In this document: positions 42,710-55,300 of the stretch, piece after piece | Numbering within the stretch: the stretch's first letter is position 1 | How the letters are laid out: every line of letters starts with the position of its first letter | Assembly (NCBI GenBank): GCA_951640165.1 | Contig: OX621240.1 | Location: 10,304,713-10,368,712, forward strand | Source: Pseudoips prasinana | Taxonomy: Eukaryota; Arthropoda; Insecta; Lepidoptera; Nolidae | Reading direction: 5' to 3' | Length of the DNA: 64,000 nucleotides | Program-made: the position numbers and the translations under genes | Notes under the pieces: model-generated | The model's database searches: none | Seen by the model: only the letters and a program-made list of their open reading frames with translations | What the model was told of the DNA's origin: nothing

Positions 42710-42747
42710 ACATTAATACGGGATATATAGATATCCCGTATTAATGT
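42710..42747. repeat. Perfect hairpin, 17 bp arms, 4 nt loop
   Basis: Arms 42710-42726 and 42731-42747 are exact inverse copies around ATAG. Confidence 0.85.
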
Positions 42748-43317
42748 GCTAATTCAAATGTCTACCTAATCCTATAAATAAAGTGATAGTGTAAATATTT
42801 CATATTGTAAACTGCGCAAATTACCAACTAAGCTCGTAAAAAAAAAAAAAAAATTTTTTTAATATAAAGAAAGAATTTATATTGTTTTTGAAATAAATAA
42901 ATTTATAAAAAAAACCGGCCAAGTGCAAGTCGGACACGCACATGAAGGGTTCCGTAGCAGCGAGTATTTCATGAAAGCAAATTGCGGTTTATGACGTATA
43001 AAAAAAACTACTTGCTAGATCTCGTTCAAACCAATTTTCGTTGTTAGTTTCCATAATGTACATCATATATTTTTTTTAGTTTTATGATGCTCTTATTTTA
43101 TAAGTTACAGGGGGGGGTGGGTACGCATTTTACCACTCTGGAAGTGTCTCTAGCGCAAACTATTCAGTTTAGAAAAAAAATATATTAGAAACCCCAATAT
43201 CATTTTCGAAGACCTATCCATAACACCCCACATGTATGGGTACGATGAAAAAAACAATTGAGTTTCAGTTCTATGTATGGCGACCCCCCAAAATTTTTGT
43301 TATTTTTCTATTTTTGT

Positions 43318-44936
43318 GTAAAAATAAAGATAAAGATAAAGAATTATTTATTGCGTAACTGTGTACAATAAGGTCTTATAATAACATAACAGTTTTTAGG
43401 ATCAACAGTCTACCCCTATCGGATATGCAATACAAACAAGTTTATTAACTAATTTATTCTTAGTAATAATAACACATTATTTTTTGGCAAAAAACTCATG
43501 CAAACTATAGTAAACATTCTCTATTAACATATTCTTTCATTTCGTTTTAAACAATGTTCCATTTGATTGCTTTATATCAGATGGTAAGTGGTTATACACA
43601 CGAATAGCAGATATATAAGTACTTTTATAATAAATCATGTTTTGTATTCTGGGTAAATGTATGTCATATTTATATTGTCTACGAATGTTCCTCTTTGAGT
43701 CTGATTTAAAACTAAAATATTGCATACTATTTTTAACAAATAGACATATTTCCAGAATATAGATCCCTGTCAGTGTAAGGTAGCCCTTCGTTCTGAAAAC
43801 ATCTCTCAAAGACTCATCGCTATACATTTTATATATTGTCCTAAGGCACTTTTTCTGGAGAATAAAGGTGGATTGTATATTTGTTGAGATTCCCCAGTAA
43901 ATAATAGCATAAGTTAATAATGGATACACATTCCCAAAGTAGGCATTTCTAGTAACGGATTCATTTGTTGTTTCTGCCAGTATAGACAACGCATAACAGG
44001 CACTGGATATTTTTTTGTTAATTTTATCAATATGAGCCTTCCAATTTAAATATTGATCCACTGTTACTCCAAGGAAATTAATGTCACTTACTACTTCAAT
44101 TTCTGCGTCGCTTACTGTAACTTTAAGTTCATTAGGTTTACTCTTATAATTTCTAAATTGAATTATTTTGGTTTTAGACATATTTACATTTAAATTAATT
44201 GATTTCAACCAGTGAGTTACTGTTGCTAGTGTTTTTTTTTATTTCATTTTCATAGTTAAAATTATGTGAATCATCATTAGAGATAAATATAGTCGCATCA
44301 TCGGCATACATTACACAAAGGTGATTGATTATATTTGGAAGTTCGTTTATATATAGTAAAAATAATGGCGGCCCCAATATACTGCCTTGTGGTACACCCA
44401 GCATTACATTTTCGAATTTCGATTGAACTACCTGTATCATTTTTGTTGCATCGTCATAAACTTCAATAATAGTAGCTTGCAATCTGTTTTTTAAATAATT
44501 TTCTATTAATTTATGTGCCTCTTATACCTATGTGTTCTAGTTTATCCAGTAAAATGTCATATTTGACACAATCAAACGCCTTTGACATATCTATGAAAAT
44601 AGCAGAACATTGTTTTTTATCATTTATTTTATGCCAAATAGAATCGAACATTTTGTATATTGCCAGTGATGTAGTTTTATTTTTCTGAAATCCAAATTGA
44701 TTAGTATTTATAATATTATTGACATCAAAATAATTTATTATTCTATTATATATCACCTTTTCAAAAATTTTGGAGAAATTGGAGAGTAGTGCAATTGGTC
44801 TATAATTGTTGACGTCATGTCGAGATCCCTTTTTATAAATTGGTTTTATAAGAGCTTTCTTTAAAGCATTTGGAAATTCTCCTGTTTCTAGCATTAAGTT
44901 AAGGATATGTACAAGTGGGTCGACTATAAATGGAAT
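43318..44936 (-). mobile_element. CR1/Jockey LINE, 5'-truncated, with CTTTAT-repeat tail
   Basis: The minus-strand RT and C-terminus lie in three frames (44894-44511, 44482-44195, 44208-43537). The 3' UTR ends in TCTTTATCTTTATTTTT repeats at 43318-43340. It is inserted in the repeat above. Confidence 0.85.
43537..44894 (-). pseudogene. Reverse transcriptase pseudogene of the nested LINE
   Basis: Motifs in order are: NYRPIALLSNFSKIFEKVI, MSKAFDCVKYDILLDKLEHI, a frameshift near 44485-44510, GVPQGSILGPPLFLLYINEL, the active-site MYADDATIF, a second frameshift at a run of T (about 44230), then INFLGVTVDQYLNWKAHIDK and LTYAIIYWGISTN. The two frameshifts inactivate it. No endonuclease is present. 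Confidence 0.85.
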
Positions 44937-45621
44937 ATCTTAATGCGGTTCACAGAATACATCTACTTACCAAGTTTCAACAGTAGGTACAGCTCTTATA
45001 GTTTCGGAAAAAAGTTGCTGTGACATACGGACGTACAGACAGACAGACATGACGAAACTGTAAGGGTTCCGTTTTTTGCCATTTGGCTACGAAACCCTAA
45101 AAAATTGTTCATTGTTTATTCATACAAGTCGGAAACAACGGAAAACCTCCGTGAAGAAAGTGACGCTCATAACCTAGGTACATATTTGAGGAACTGTCAC
45201 GAAGTTTTGTCCCTAATAATAACAATCACAGAGTACCTACTATGATTACAACCGTGTTATAACTTATAAGACATCCACTATTTGCTGTGCCCTTATGCCG
45301 TACTGTACCTATATAATTTTAACACTCCAATTCAACGCTCTTCTGGATCGAAACCCTGTTTGTGATATGTTGAATGGACGTCGTTATTTTTTGTACCTAC
45401 GCTTGAAGTTTGGTTACATAACTGTTTAGTTATAGAAATCTACCAGCGGCCATTTAATTTTAGTTCCATTAGAACAATTGAAGTAAAAATAAATTTATAA
45501 AAAAAATAACTTTTATTTCCAACTTTGCGAGTCCATTCATCATTATTTCTTACCCACTTTAGTTTTACCACTACACTAGATTGTCTCGGTTTACGAAAAA
45601 TGGCAGTTTTGCTAGGAATAT

Positions 45622-47537
45622 CGATGCCTTAGTTCACAATTGCACTAACTACGAAATTTACATTTTTGAGGAGAGAGCTTTAAAGTTTTTTAAAGTTTAG
45701 AGGAGAACAGTAGAAAATCCAAGTAAAATAACAAAAAAAATATGCATCTATTCATAAGACTAGTCCTTTTACTCCATCATATCTCAATATTGTAATATTA
45801 ATTTAAACGTAACCTTTTCAAAATGGCCAAATAAACATAAAACCCCCCATTTAATATATTTGTGCACTAAGATTGATTATGCTGACCGGCATTAAGTGAA
45901 AAACTTAAAAATATTTAACAGCTTTACCAGGCTGGTTCAAGGTCCAAGAAGAAGGATAATAGTAGTTATGGATATTGCATTATATAGACAAAATAATAAA
46001 CCAGTGATCCATATTCATAATGTTTATTTTTATTATAAAACACAAACAGTTTTTATGCACAATCAAATAAAATTAATTTCAAAATCACAACAAAAAAATT
46101 AAAAGGACTGAAGCCCAATTATAGGCCAATCTTTAGCTATTTCACCAAACAATTAGATTCTGAATCATTAAAATAAGATTTTTTATAAGAAAATTAATAA
46201 AGTCAGTCTTCAGTTTCAGGTAACAATATTCATTTTTACTAATTGGTAATTACAAATTGAATCAAAACTTAAATTTCTTCAACAAGGGACTCTTCATCTG
46301 GATCATCATCAGATGATTCAGTGTCATCACAATTATTGTTAACAATAGCCGCAGAAGGGAATGGAATATCATTGTAATAGTGCTCATATTCTGGTGGTAT
46401 AACCCCATCATTTAAATGTGTTATCAGATCTTTCTTTTTAGTTTGCGACACTGCAATCAGTGATTTATATGCTCCTTTCAGAGGTTTCTTTAGTTTGCAT
46501 ACATATGTCTTTATTTTTTTTCATTGTTTTTGTCTTACAAATGTCTATTTCTTTGAAATCTGGATCGGTCAAATCGTATTTGTAAAAAAATTAAGTGGGA
46601 GGTTCTTTCTGCAGCCGCAGCCACTTAATTTTCAGCCACTGTACTGGCTCATTTTTTGGGTTTTTTTTTGTTGTATTGGAATTCAACGTTTTTTCGAATC
46701 CCTTCAAATCATAGAACTCCCCCGTGTTTCATAACAATAACATCGTAGGGTTTCGGCTTGATTCGAGCAGACCCTATCACCAATGCATATTCACGCAAAG
46801 TGAATATGCTTTTATGCTTTCGCGCTCTTTCAATACACGCGTGAATTGAATCCACTTCTAAATACGAATGCCCCGATTCCATGAATTTCAAATCAATCGT
46901 ATCTAAGTGAGGTATGTTATTGACAGCGTATAAAGCCGCTAGAGTAACATATTTATTGCGGTTCTGACCACCACAAGTGTCAGAAAATGATGCAACATTA
47001 GTAACAGTTTCGGGTAAACTACTAAGATATTTTAACCCCTTCAAGTAAAAGTACATAATACATTTGTACAATTCGGACTATATCTCAAAACGGTTTAATG
47101 TATTTGTGCACTTCAAAAATTGCCAAGCCCCTTCCAGTAAAAGTATTTAGCACACTTGTGCATTAAAGTTTCTTGATCCTTTTGTACTACTAACACATAA
47201 TACACTCTTCTAGCACTGACAAAAAGTATGAACAAATATTGCAAATGTATATAATACGTTTGTGTTTTGAAATTTCCTGCAGTTGAGAAACTTAAAATCA
47301 GTTAAAGTATATCTTGATTGGTTTTACAAAAATAAAGATCATTAGTATAATATCACATTCATGGAACATTAAACGAACTCATTTAATACAACTGTCACTC
47401 ACGTAATTGGTAGAAAGAGACGGAATAACGGTATTTCGATGCGCGGAAACGAAAGAGCATGAAATTTAGTGCATACGGCATAAAAAAAGTAAAAATTGAA
47501 AATTTTGTAGTTAGTGCAATTGTGAACTAAGGCATCG
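45622..47537 (-). mobile_element. DNA transposon with 4 bp ATAT target duplication and long terminal inverted repeats
   Basis: The ends read CGATGCCTTAGTTCACAATT and pair over about 45 bp. ATAT flanks both sides (45618-45621, 47538-47541), giving a 1916 bp element. The inside encodes a broken minus-strand protein (see 46269-47071). A direct-repeat-like motif TTGTGCACTTCAAAAATTGC lies near 47107. The superfamily is not resolved; a 4 bp duplication would fit Sola, among others. Confidence 0.8.
46269..47071 (-). pseudogene. Transposase pseudogene with FSDTCGGQNRN motif
   Basis: The upstream frame (47071-46709) encodes TNVASFSDTCGGQNRNKYV, NNIPHLDTIDLKFMESGHSY and EVDSIHACIERARKHKSI. This is the pattern of a large family of uncharacterised animal proteins with an [FY]-[AS]-D-x-C-x-GQN-[KR]-N block, presumably part of an RNase H-like DDE core. 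The downstream frame (46451-46269) has a basic start and an acidic end (ESSDDDPDEES) with a stop. Frameshifts and stops separate them and the N-terminal part is eroded. The domain assignment is inference. Confidence 0.65.
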
Positions 47538-47541
47538 ATAT

Positions 47542-47933
47542 GAGGTATCTGATTAATTTATTATTATTAATCAGTCACATTTGTAAGAAACTAAAGAGTG
47601 TGTCCGAAAGTAAACTATATATGTAATGTGCAAGCGAAACAAAAGTTGAAAGTAAAATAAGGGCAAATGAAAAATATTAACGATTATAAACTGTTAATTC
47701 CTAACCTGGAAAGAATTAATATCTTATATTTAAATGTGCATTGGCTGTAAAATTATTATTTTCTTCTTAATCTACTGAAACGGAACGTATTAAAAGTTAC
47801 AAATTAGACCGCAAGGTGGCGTTTCCTTGCATAATTTATTGACGCATGCGCCACACATTGCAATCAGCTGTCAGAAAGAACATAGTCACGTAAAAAACAA
47901 AATTATTTGTGTCTTTAGATAATTCCCGTCAAT
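47542..47933 (+). promoter_or_regulatory. UBE2O: Upstream region and 5' UTR of the UBE2O-like gene
   Basis: This 390 bp stretch lies between the transposon and the ATG. It contains ATTGACGCATGCGCCACAC, a GC-rich patch typical of TATA-less starts, about 90 bp before the ATG. The transcription start is not determinable. The transposon inserted just upstream may bound the promoter. Confidence 0.35.
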
Positions 47934-48158
47934 ATGGCGGGGCAAAATCCAGGTTCGCCGACTGATTTTCAATATTTTTACGAGGATGAAGTGTATAAAA
48001 TCAACAATCGCGGTCAAGTGGTCTTCGGTTTGGTGCTCGAAAACTACGAAGCCATCTCCAGTGATCAAGAGAGCGACATTGAAACATCTATACAAAAAGG
48101 CGAAATTCGTGTTGTCTGGCATCCTTCCGGCACTGAGCGAGTCACATCCGAAAAGGCG
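47934..48158 (+). CDS. UBE2O: UBE2O exon 1
   Basis: 75 codons from ATG to a donor (GCG/GTAAGC). It encodes FYEDEVYKINNRGQVVFGLV and the acidic SSDQESDIETS, then GEIRVVWHPSGTERV. The frame stays open into the intron to 48227, which is not coding. Confidence 0.93.
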
Positions 48159-49323
48159 GTAAGCGAGGACAACTGTAAAATATACATTTCATCCCGAACG
48201 GCATACTGTACCTGCGCACTGATATAGATATTGAGAAATATAATATCCATTTACCTAGTTTATGTACTACCCTCAAGTCCGACTGAGCGGGTTACGTGAA
48301 TAATACATGATGCCCTTCAGTTTGCTTATGAAGTAGGTGTGTAAATACTAAGTAGTACTTTGTGTGGATTCTACCCACAACATAATATTTAAAGTTTATT
48401 TGAACTCCACATTTTTACTTGTGATCCAATACATGCTAATTATTATTAAATGCATGAAGATTTATACTTGTTACAAAATGTAATGCAGCTCAAGTAAGAT
48501 TATTTTCCCCTAGATATTTGCAATTCAGAAATATCTTGATTCATAAATAACTTGGGACAGCTAACAGACTGTCATCTGATCCCAACCTAAGTAGAGCCTT
48601 ATTTATTTCTAAATACATATGTATGATAGATAAATGACTGTCACCATAGCCTAGTTGGTAGTGATCCTGCCTACAAAGCTGGTGGTCCTGGGTTCGAATC
48701 CCGGTAAGTGCAAATATATGTGTGATGAGCATGATGAATATTTGTTTCTGAGTCATGGATGTTTTCTATTTATTTAAGTATTTATCTATCTATATATATA
48801 ACTTTAGTACAAGTTTTGCTTAGTTTGGGGCTAGGATGATCTGTGGCATTGTCCCTAGATATTATTATTATAAATTACAACCAGACCCAAACACTAACAG
48901 TGCTCATCGCACAAATATTTGTCCTGGGTGGGAATCAACCCACAACTCCTGACTTGGTAGTCAGGGTCACTAAGCACTAGACCAACATGCCAATCATATT
49001 ATAACATTTTATTTGAAAGATAGATTAAGTATAAAATAAAGTATTATACTCCTCTATTTTGCTGCAAATAGTTATCCATGTTTTTATTTTTAACTAGCTG
49101 TGCCTGCGACTTCGTCCGCATGTTAATTAGCTTATTTAGATTTTTTTGGTTTTTTCTAAGAAAAAACAATTTTTCTAACATAAATGCAGCCTAAGTTACT
49201 CCTTATTACATTAGCTACCTGCCAATAAAAGTCCCGTAAAAATCGGTCCAGCCATTTCAGAGATTAGCCAGAACAAACAGACAGACAGACAAAAATTTAA
49301 AGAAAGTTACTTTGGTGTATATT

Positions 49324-49378
<55 letters not shown>

Positions 49379-52300
49379 TATACATGTAAAAAACTGTTAT
49401 TTCAATATTACAAACAGACACTTCAATTTTATTTATTTGTATAGATGTGCCTATGAAACTGGCCGTGTTTGTTTATTTTGATAGTTTTGTAACAATGATG
49501 ATCCTTAAATAAATAAAGTGGAATCAGCACATCTACATAGAATAATAAAATTGAGTTCCAAAACAAGAATGGTGATTAGCTGAAGCATTTTGTTTGCGAA
49601 GGCAATAAAAATATTTTTCATATTCCGTAAACTAGTTTTCTACAATTGATTCATTTTCATGGGAAGACCTTAGATTCCCTCCACTATATGTTAAACCTTG
49701 TATTTACTCTACATACATCAGTAAACCTATGACTACCCACTGATCAAAATATTGTCTAGAATAAGTCACTAGAATTTTATATTCTAGTGAGAAATTGGTA
49801 ACATCATACATGGATAATGTGGATCACCCTAATATTATAAAGGCAAAAGTTTGTGAGTGTGTATGTTTGTTATGTCTTCACGCAAAAACTACTGTACAAA
49901 TTTTGATGAAACTTTGTAGTGATATAGCTTATATATCCGAATAACACATAGGCTATAATTTATAAAGCTTAACGCGGGTAAAACTGTGGGGCACAGCTAG
50001 TAGCCAATAAAAAAATCTATTATTACTGTTTTGAAAGATTATATCCAATTTAAACTTTTCTATAACAACCAATCAACAATCTGGGTCTCTGTCTCCTGAA
50101 CTCCGTGAACTTTTTGGCTATTTGACTATTCAATGGCTTATTTGACAAAAGAAAAATATTTAACTTAATTGTATCAATGCCTCTAATGACAGATTAATAA
50201 AGGTTAAACTTGTTTAGAATGGTATATTAAGGACTTATGTAAAGTATTTAGTATATAGGAATAAATTGGACTATCAACCTTTTTCCTAGAAATGATTTTT
50301 GAATTAGCATGATTCTGAAAACTAGACTAGTCTCATTGGCATTCATTGTTTTTATACTTTTCAGTGAAGTTTATAATGTATTAAAATATATGCATATTTT
50401 AAATTATCCAATAAATTCAATATAAAATATGTTGTAATTTAAACTAAACTAAGGAACCAATGAAATGAAGAGACAGAAACTGTTGGCCAATTCCATTATA
50501 AAATTTGTTATGTGAGATACATCTTACAAAGTTTTTACTATGACCCTGTGCAACGAAGTGGCGGTGCGACTGTCTTAGCTGCTGTGCCACACATGCAGTT
50601 AATATTCTTGAACTATGATTTAAAGTTATCATAGAGCAGTTCTTGGGATATTTGTTGGTATTTTGTTATTCATTTGGATACCCAGCCTGACAAAATAATA
50701 ATCATAATATCTTATGATATTATTCACACAGAGTCATCTGATCCCGAACTAAGCAGAACTTGTACAATGAAAACCAGATAACTACATTTTATTTTTTATT
50801 GTAAATACATACTTATATCATGCACACAAATATGTGTCCTTGGTGGGAATCAAACTCACGAACTGTGACATAAAAAGCAAACATTTACCAACCACACCAC
50901 AGGCCTGCTAACAGGCCTGAAAATGAACAAGTGTTGTAGAGGAGGGAAAACTCAACAGAGTCTGAGACTTGCGACTCTGATGTAGGTTTAAGGGTGCCCT
51001 GTGGTGCACCAACATTCACCTTCTCTGTCTCAAGAGTATTAAATAGTAGATTGTTATTATTATTTTAATTTCATAAAGTTATATGTGCTATTGCCCCTTT
51101 TGTAAGTTATAATATGAAATATTATGATTTTGTTTTCATAACAAGTTTAGCCTTTCAGATGAAACTGAAAACTGATTACTGTAAGGTCTGCTTCAATCAA
51201 GCACATACATTAAACTTTATATTCAAAGACACATGAATTTTACACTGGAGTAAACACTGGCAAAGTCAACCTTGAACGAAAAAATATCTGAAGGTTCTTT
51301 CGTAGCTTTTTGTTTTTTATAACAACTCCCGCACAAGGGATATGAATCCCTATTTTGTGGACGTTACAAACATAATTGATGGTCTATTTATCGTTCACAC
51401 AAATAGTTGTTCAGGATTCGATTCCCTTACAAGGAATCAAACTCTGGACTCAAAGTGGCAAGGCGGCTGTTTTAACCGCTGCATTACACATGCATTGTAC
51501 TTGGACTGTTTGAGAGGGGTTGCAAATCTCACAATTCCTTCTACTAAATCTACTGGTGTAAAAAAATATTCTTAATAAATATTTATTTCATCCTAGGTTG
51601 GCTTAGCAGACCGCTCGCTAATGCCAGGTGATGTCGTCCGTCGTCTGATAGCGGGAAAGGACACCCAGCGTGGCTACTGCAGGGATATTGTCATGACCGC
51701 AGCACTCCAGATTGTGGGCACCAAGCATGTAATACCCAGTGTAATCAGTGAGAGACTGCAGCCATTAGAGGAGTTCACTCCTGATCTTGCAGTCTGCCTT
51801 GACTCGTGGGTTGGGACATCTAAGGTTTGTGAATATTTATAAACACCATTAATGTAATAGCAGTGATCTGCAGGATTGTACACTTTAGGAGTTGCGCCCG
51901 ACACGTTTACTAACTTGTGTTATAGTTATAAACTCCTTCCATTTATTGCAAAAAGTGTCGTTAAATATCATATTCACATAAAAAACGCGTGTTATGGTTG
52001 GTCTTCGGAAAAATCAAGTCTTTGTTCTCCAGATACAGAAGCATTTTAGACAATCTAGTAAATATGGCCATACAGACAGGCCACTCATACTTAAATCGGA
52101 GTTCCGAGCTACAAACCCGGTCCAAAGGCAGCTATCGTAACATAGCAATAAGGCCTCCTACGCACTATGCGGTTAGCCGGAATGCGGTCAGCCGTCAGCA
52201 ATCATTATTGCTGACCGGCTGCCGCATCACAGTGCGAATAAAAACTACTTTCTCGTACAAATAATTGAGTACGGTCAGCCGCACGGCTGGCCGCAATGCG

Positions 52301-55300
52301 GCAAGCCGCATAGTGCGTAGGAGGCCTTCTTGTTTTGTACGACATAGCTGCCTTTGGACCGAGTTTGTAGCTTGGAACTCTGTTTTAAGTATGAGTGGGC
52401 TGTCTGTATGGCCATATTTACTAGATTGTCGAAAATGCTTGAATCTTACTCAACTTACAACTTTTCTTTCTAGGCCGTCCACAGCAAACTCCGCCTAGTT
52501 TCCGCAGACGGGTCCCGTCTCGAATACCCAGATCTCGACACCTGCCCTTTAGAAGACTACTCGATGCGCCGCCGTCGCTCCACTCCCTACTCTTCGTCAG
52601 AGTACTACCCGACCCAGGTTGTGTTTGGACCCCTGGGGTCTCTGGAAAACGCCAACTGGCTCCATGTCACTAAAGAAATGAAGGCCGCCAAGAAACATAA
52701 GATGCATGATCATAAAGTAAGTTCTATACCTGCTATTGAATAAAATTAACAATTGATATCAGAATCGTTTATTTACTTAATTCAATCATATTATAATACG
52801 GTACAACAAAGAGCAAGTATCATTATTGACTTGTTGTGTGTGAATTAACATCTGCCAAGGAATTAAAAATGTTTTCTTGTGTTTTACAAGTGTAGTAACA
52901 AACATACACACTCACAAACTTTCGCCTTTATAATATTAGTAAGATGTGTTATTCCACAGTGTCGGCTAACTCCATACCAAATTTTATTAAAATCGCTCCA
53001 GGAAGCCGTTTAGTCGTGAAGGAGTAACAATACATACATACTCACAAACTTTCGCCTTTTTTATGTAAAATGGGTTTCCGCTTGACCACGATCTCACCTG
53101 ATGGTAAGTGAAGATGTGGTCGTAGGTTGACGGCGCGTACCCATAAGATACCTTTTTACTCTAACCTTAAATAAACCAACGTTATATGAGTCTGGAAACA
53201 TAGTTTGGGAGGTTGTTTCACACCTTAGCCGTGCGTATGATGAAATAGGAAGCAAAGCGCTTCGTACGGCATAATGGGGTGTCAACAACATAGCGGTGGA
53301 GAGCTTCCAACGCACTGTAGTCTGATGAAAAAAGGGAGATGGAGGGATAAGTTCATGAAGGTCTTGAGCGCCTTTATAATATTAGCGTGATAATTTGAGT
53401 ATTCCGAAATATTCCTGTTTGATTATTCTTCTTTTTTTCACTATGAATTACGTATGTTGTAGTTCACAGTGGAGGCAGTAGTGACGGAGAGCGTGAGCGT
53501 GCATTGGCAGTGCCGTGCGCTTTGCACGCACCCCTCTGAAGGATCCGCGCCGCAGCAACCCAAGTTTCTTGTCGAAGGTATGCTCTCAAGGCGGGAAACT
53601 GATCTTGCTTATAAATCATAGGAACCGTAAGGTAACTTAGAGCTTGTCAGCTTTTTATATTTCTATTTTTTTTATTTAGAAATTATTTGTTTTAAAAAGT
53701 GTCTGTTTGCGTTTACCGACATTTGTTGAGAGAACGAGGATTCCTTCAGAGTTTCTCAGTACGGTAGGGGAAAAAAGGACGATTCCACATAAATGTAAAA
53801 TTTTTACGGAAGAATGAATTTTGAACGTGAGGTTAGTAGTTAAATTTAAAGTTTATAGTTAAACAGAATATATTAAATATACCTACAGTCATCAAACGAA
53901 GCGGTTTTATGTATGAAGGCTCACCCTAGACGAAGCTGTGGTGAAAGAAAACATATTGAATTAAACTCACCATGTTTCATAGCGTTATTTTTTTTTTATA
54001 TATATTCTGTGTGCAATAAATAATAAAGAAAGTCCTCTCAATAAAAATTTAGTGGGTTTAACTTTTCTATCCACTGATTAACGGCCACCCCCAAGGCATC
54101 ATCTGAGGGATATGCCATAATCGCCACGCTTAGCAGACTGGTTGGCGATCGCTGTGTGACGGTTCATTAGTACACACCGAGACGTTAATACCCGTTCGCT
54201 GTATAAATATTTTTCAAAATACCCCACTATTTTGAACTGATTTATTTCGAGGCCTAAAATCAATTTATTAGACGAGTTGTTAACATAAATGCATCATACG
54301 TAAAGATTAATTGCATATTAAAAAGGTCCTTATTTTTGAGTTCATAAGGTTCAGTCAATATTATTTTGATGAAAACATGCATTATGATAATTTTTGATAC
54401 TTATGAAATATGTTTAATCTACTAGAAGGCTTTTAAGGTCCTCGAGTGGCGACCTCGAACCGGAAAACGCAGCGTGGGCAGGCCCCTACAAGATGGACCG
54501 ATGATGTTGTGACGGTCGTTGGATGCGGATAGTGCAAGACCGGGAATTATGGAGATCTTTGTGGGAGGCCTTTATCCAGCAGTGGGCGTCTTTCGGCTGA
54601 TTTGATGATGTTTAATCTATGATATTTTATCATGCTATAAGAATCGTCCAACTGCGGAAATTTTGTAGTGGCTGTCAACTAGTTTCCTTGAAAAGTATAC
54701 AACCTTTTACATTTATTGTATTTGTACGTTGGAATATAACAGTCGCTTTCTATACAGGTGATGACTTAAAGAACTTGAAGCTACTGAATGTATTCGAGCC
54801 GTGCACGCTGCAGGTTGGGGACAGGAACTTCCTCACCATTGGAAGCGAAGACACTTTCATCAGCAAGAAGCAGTGGAGGAAACAACAGAGTATGTATAAT
54901 AATTTCTTGCTTACCTAGAAAAAACCGTATAAAATTTTTAATGACTAATAAGTAATTTTATATTAACCTAAACTTCTACATAAACATAATAAATTCTAAG
55001 AATCAGTTCACCAACTTTCCTTGGCCATATTTGTTAAGGGGAAGACACTTTGTTCATGTGTTCTTCAGAACTAACGGTTTGCCATTAAATAAATTATAAT
55101 TTTAGTTTTCCCACTATTTAACGTTTTACAGCTGTCATTAATTACGAAGTACCCTCAAAGTGTAGCGTTACGAGGTTTATAGTGGTGGTGTTTCCTGCTA
55201 TATCCAAGTAACTGAAAATCTTATTGCATATCGAATTTCAGAATCTATACGCGAAGGAGACTTTTAAATATTTTTGTAGTATTAGCTTACTTTACATTAG

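Larger units (their letters stand above)
42913..45106 (+). repeat. Abundant lepidopteran repeat (CCGGCCAAGTGCAAGTCGG) split by a LINE
   Basis: The left part 42913-43317 has the diagnostic start and GAAGGGTTCCGTAGCA. The right part 44937-45106 has TCTACTTACCAAGTTTCAAC, the ACAGACAGACAGACATGACG run and AAGGGTTCCGTTTTTTGCC, ending in ACGAAACCCTAAAAA. The pieces are in order and orientation and are separated by the LINE 43318-44936. Confidence 0.75.

Noticed and set aside
52125..52330. CRISPR-like repeated GGTCAGCCG units
   Set aside because: The repeats are inverted, irregular and part of a foldback element in a eukaryotic intron.
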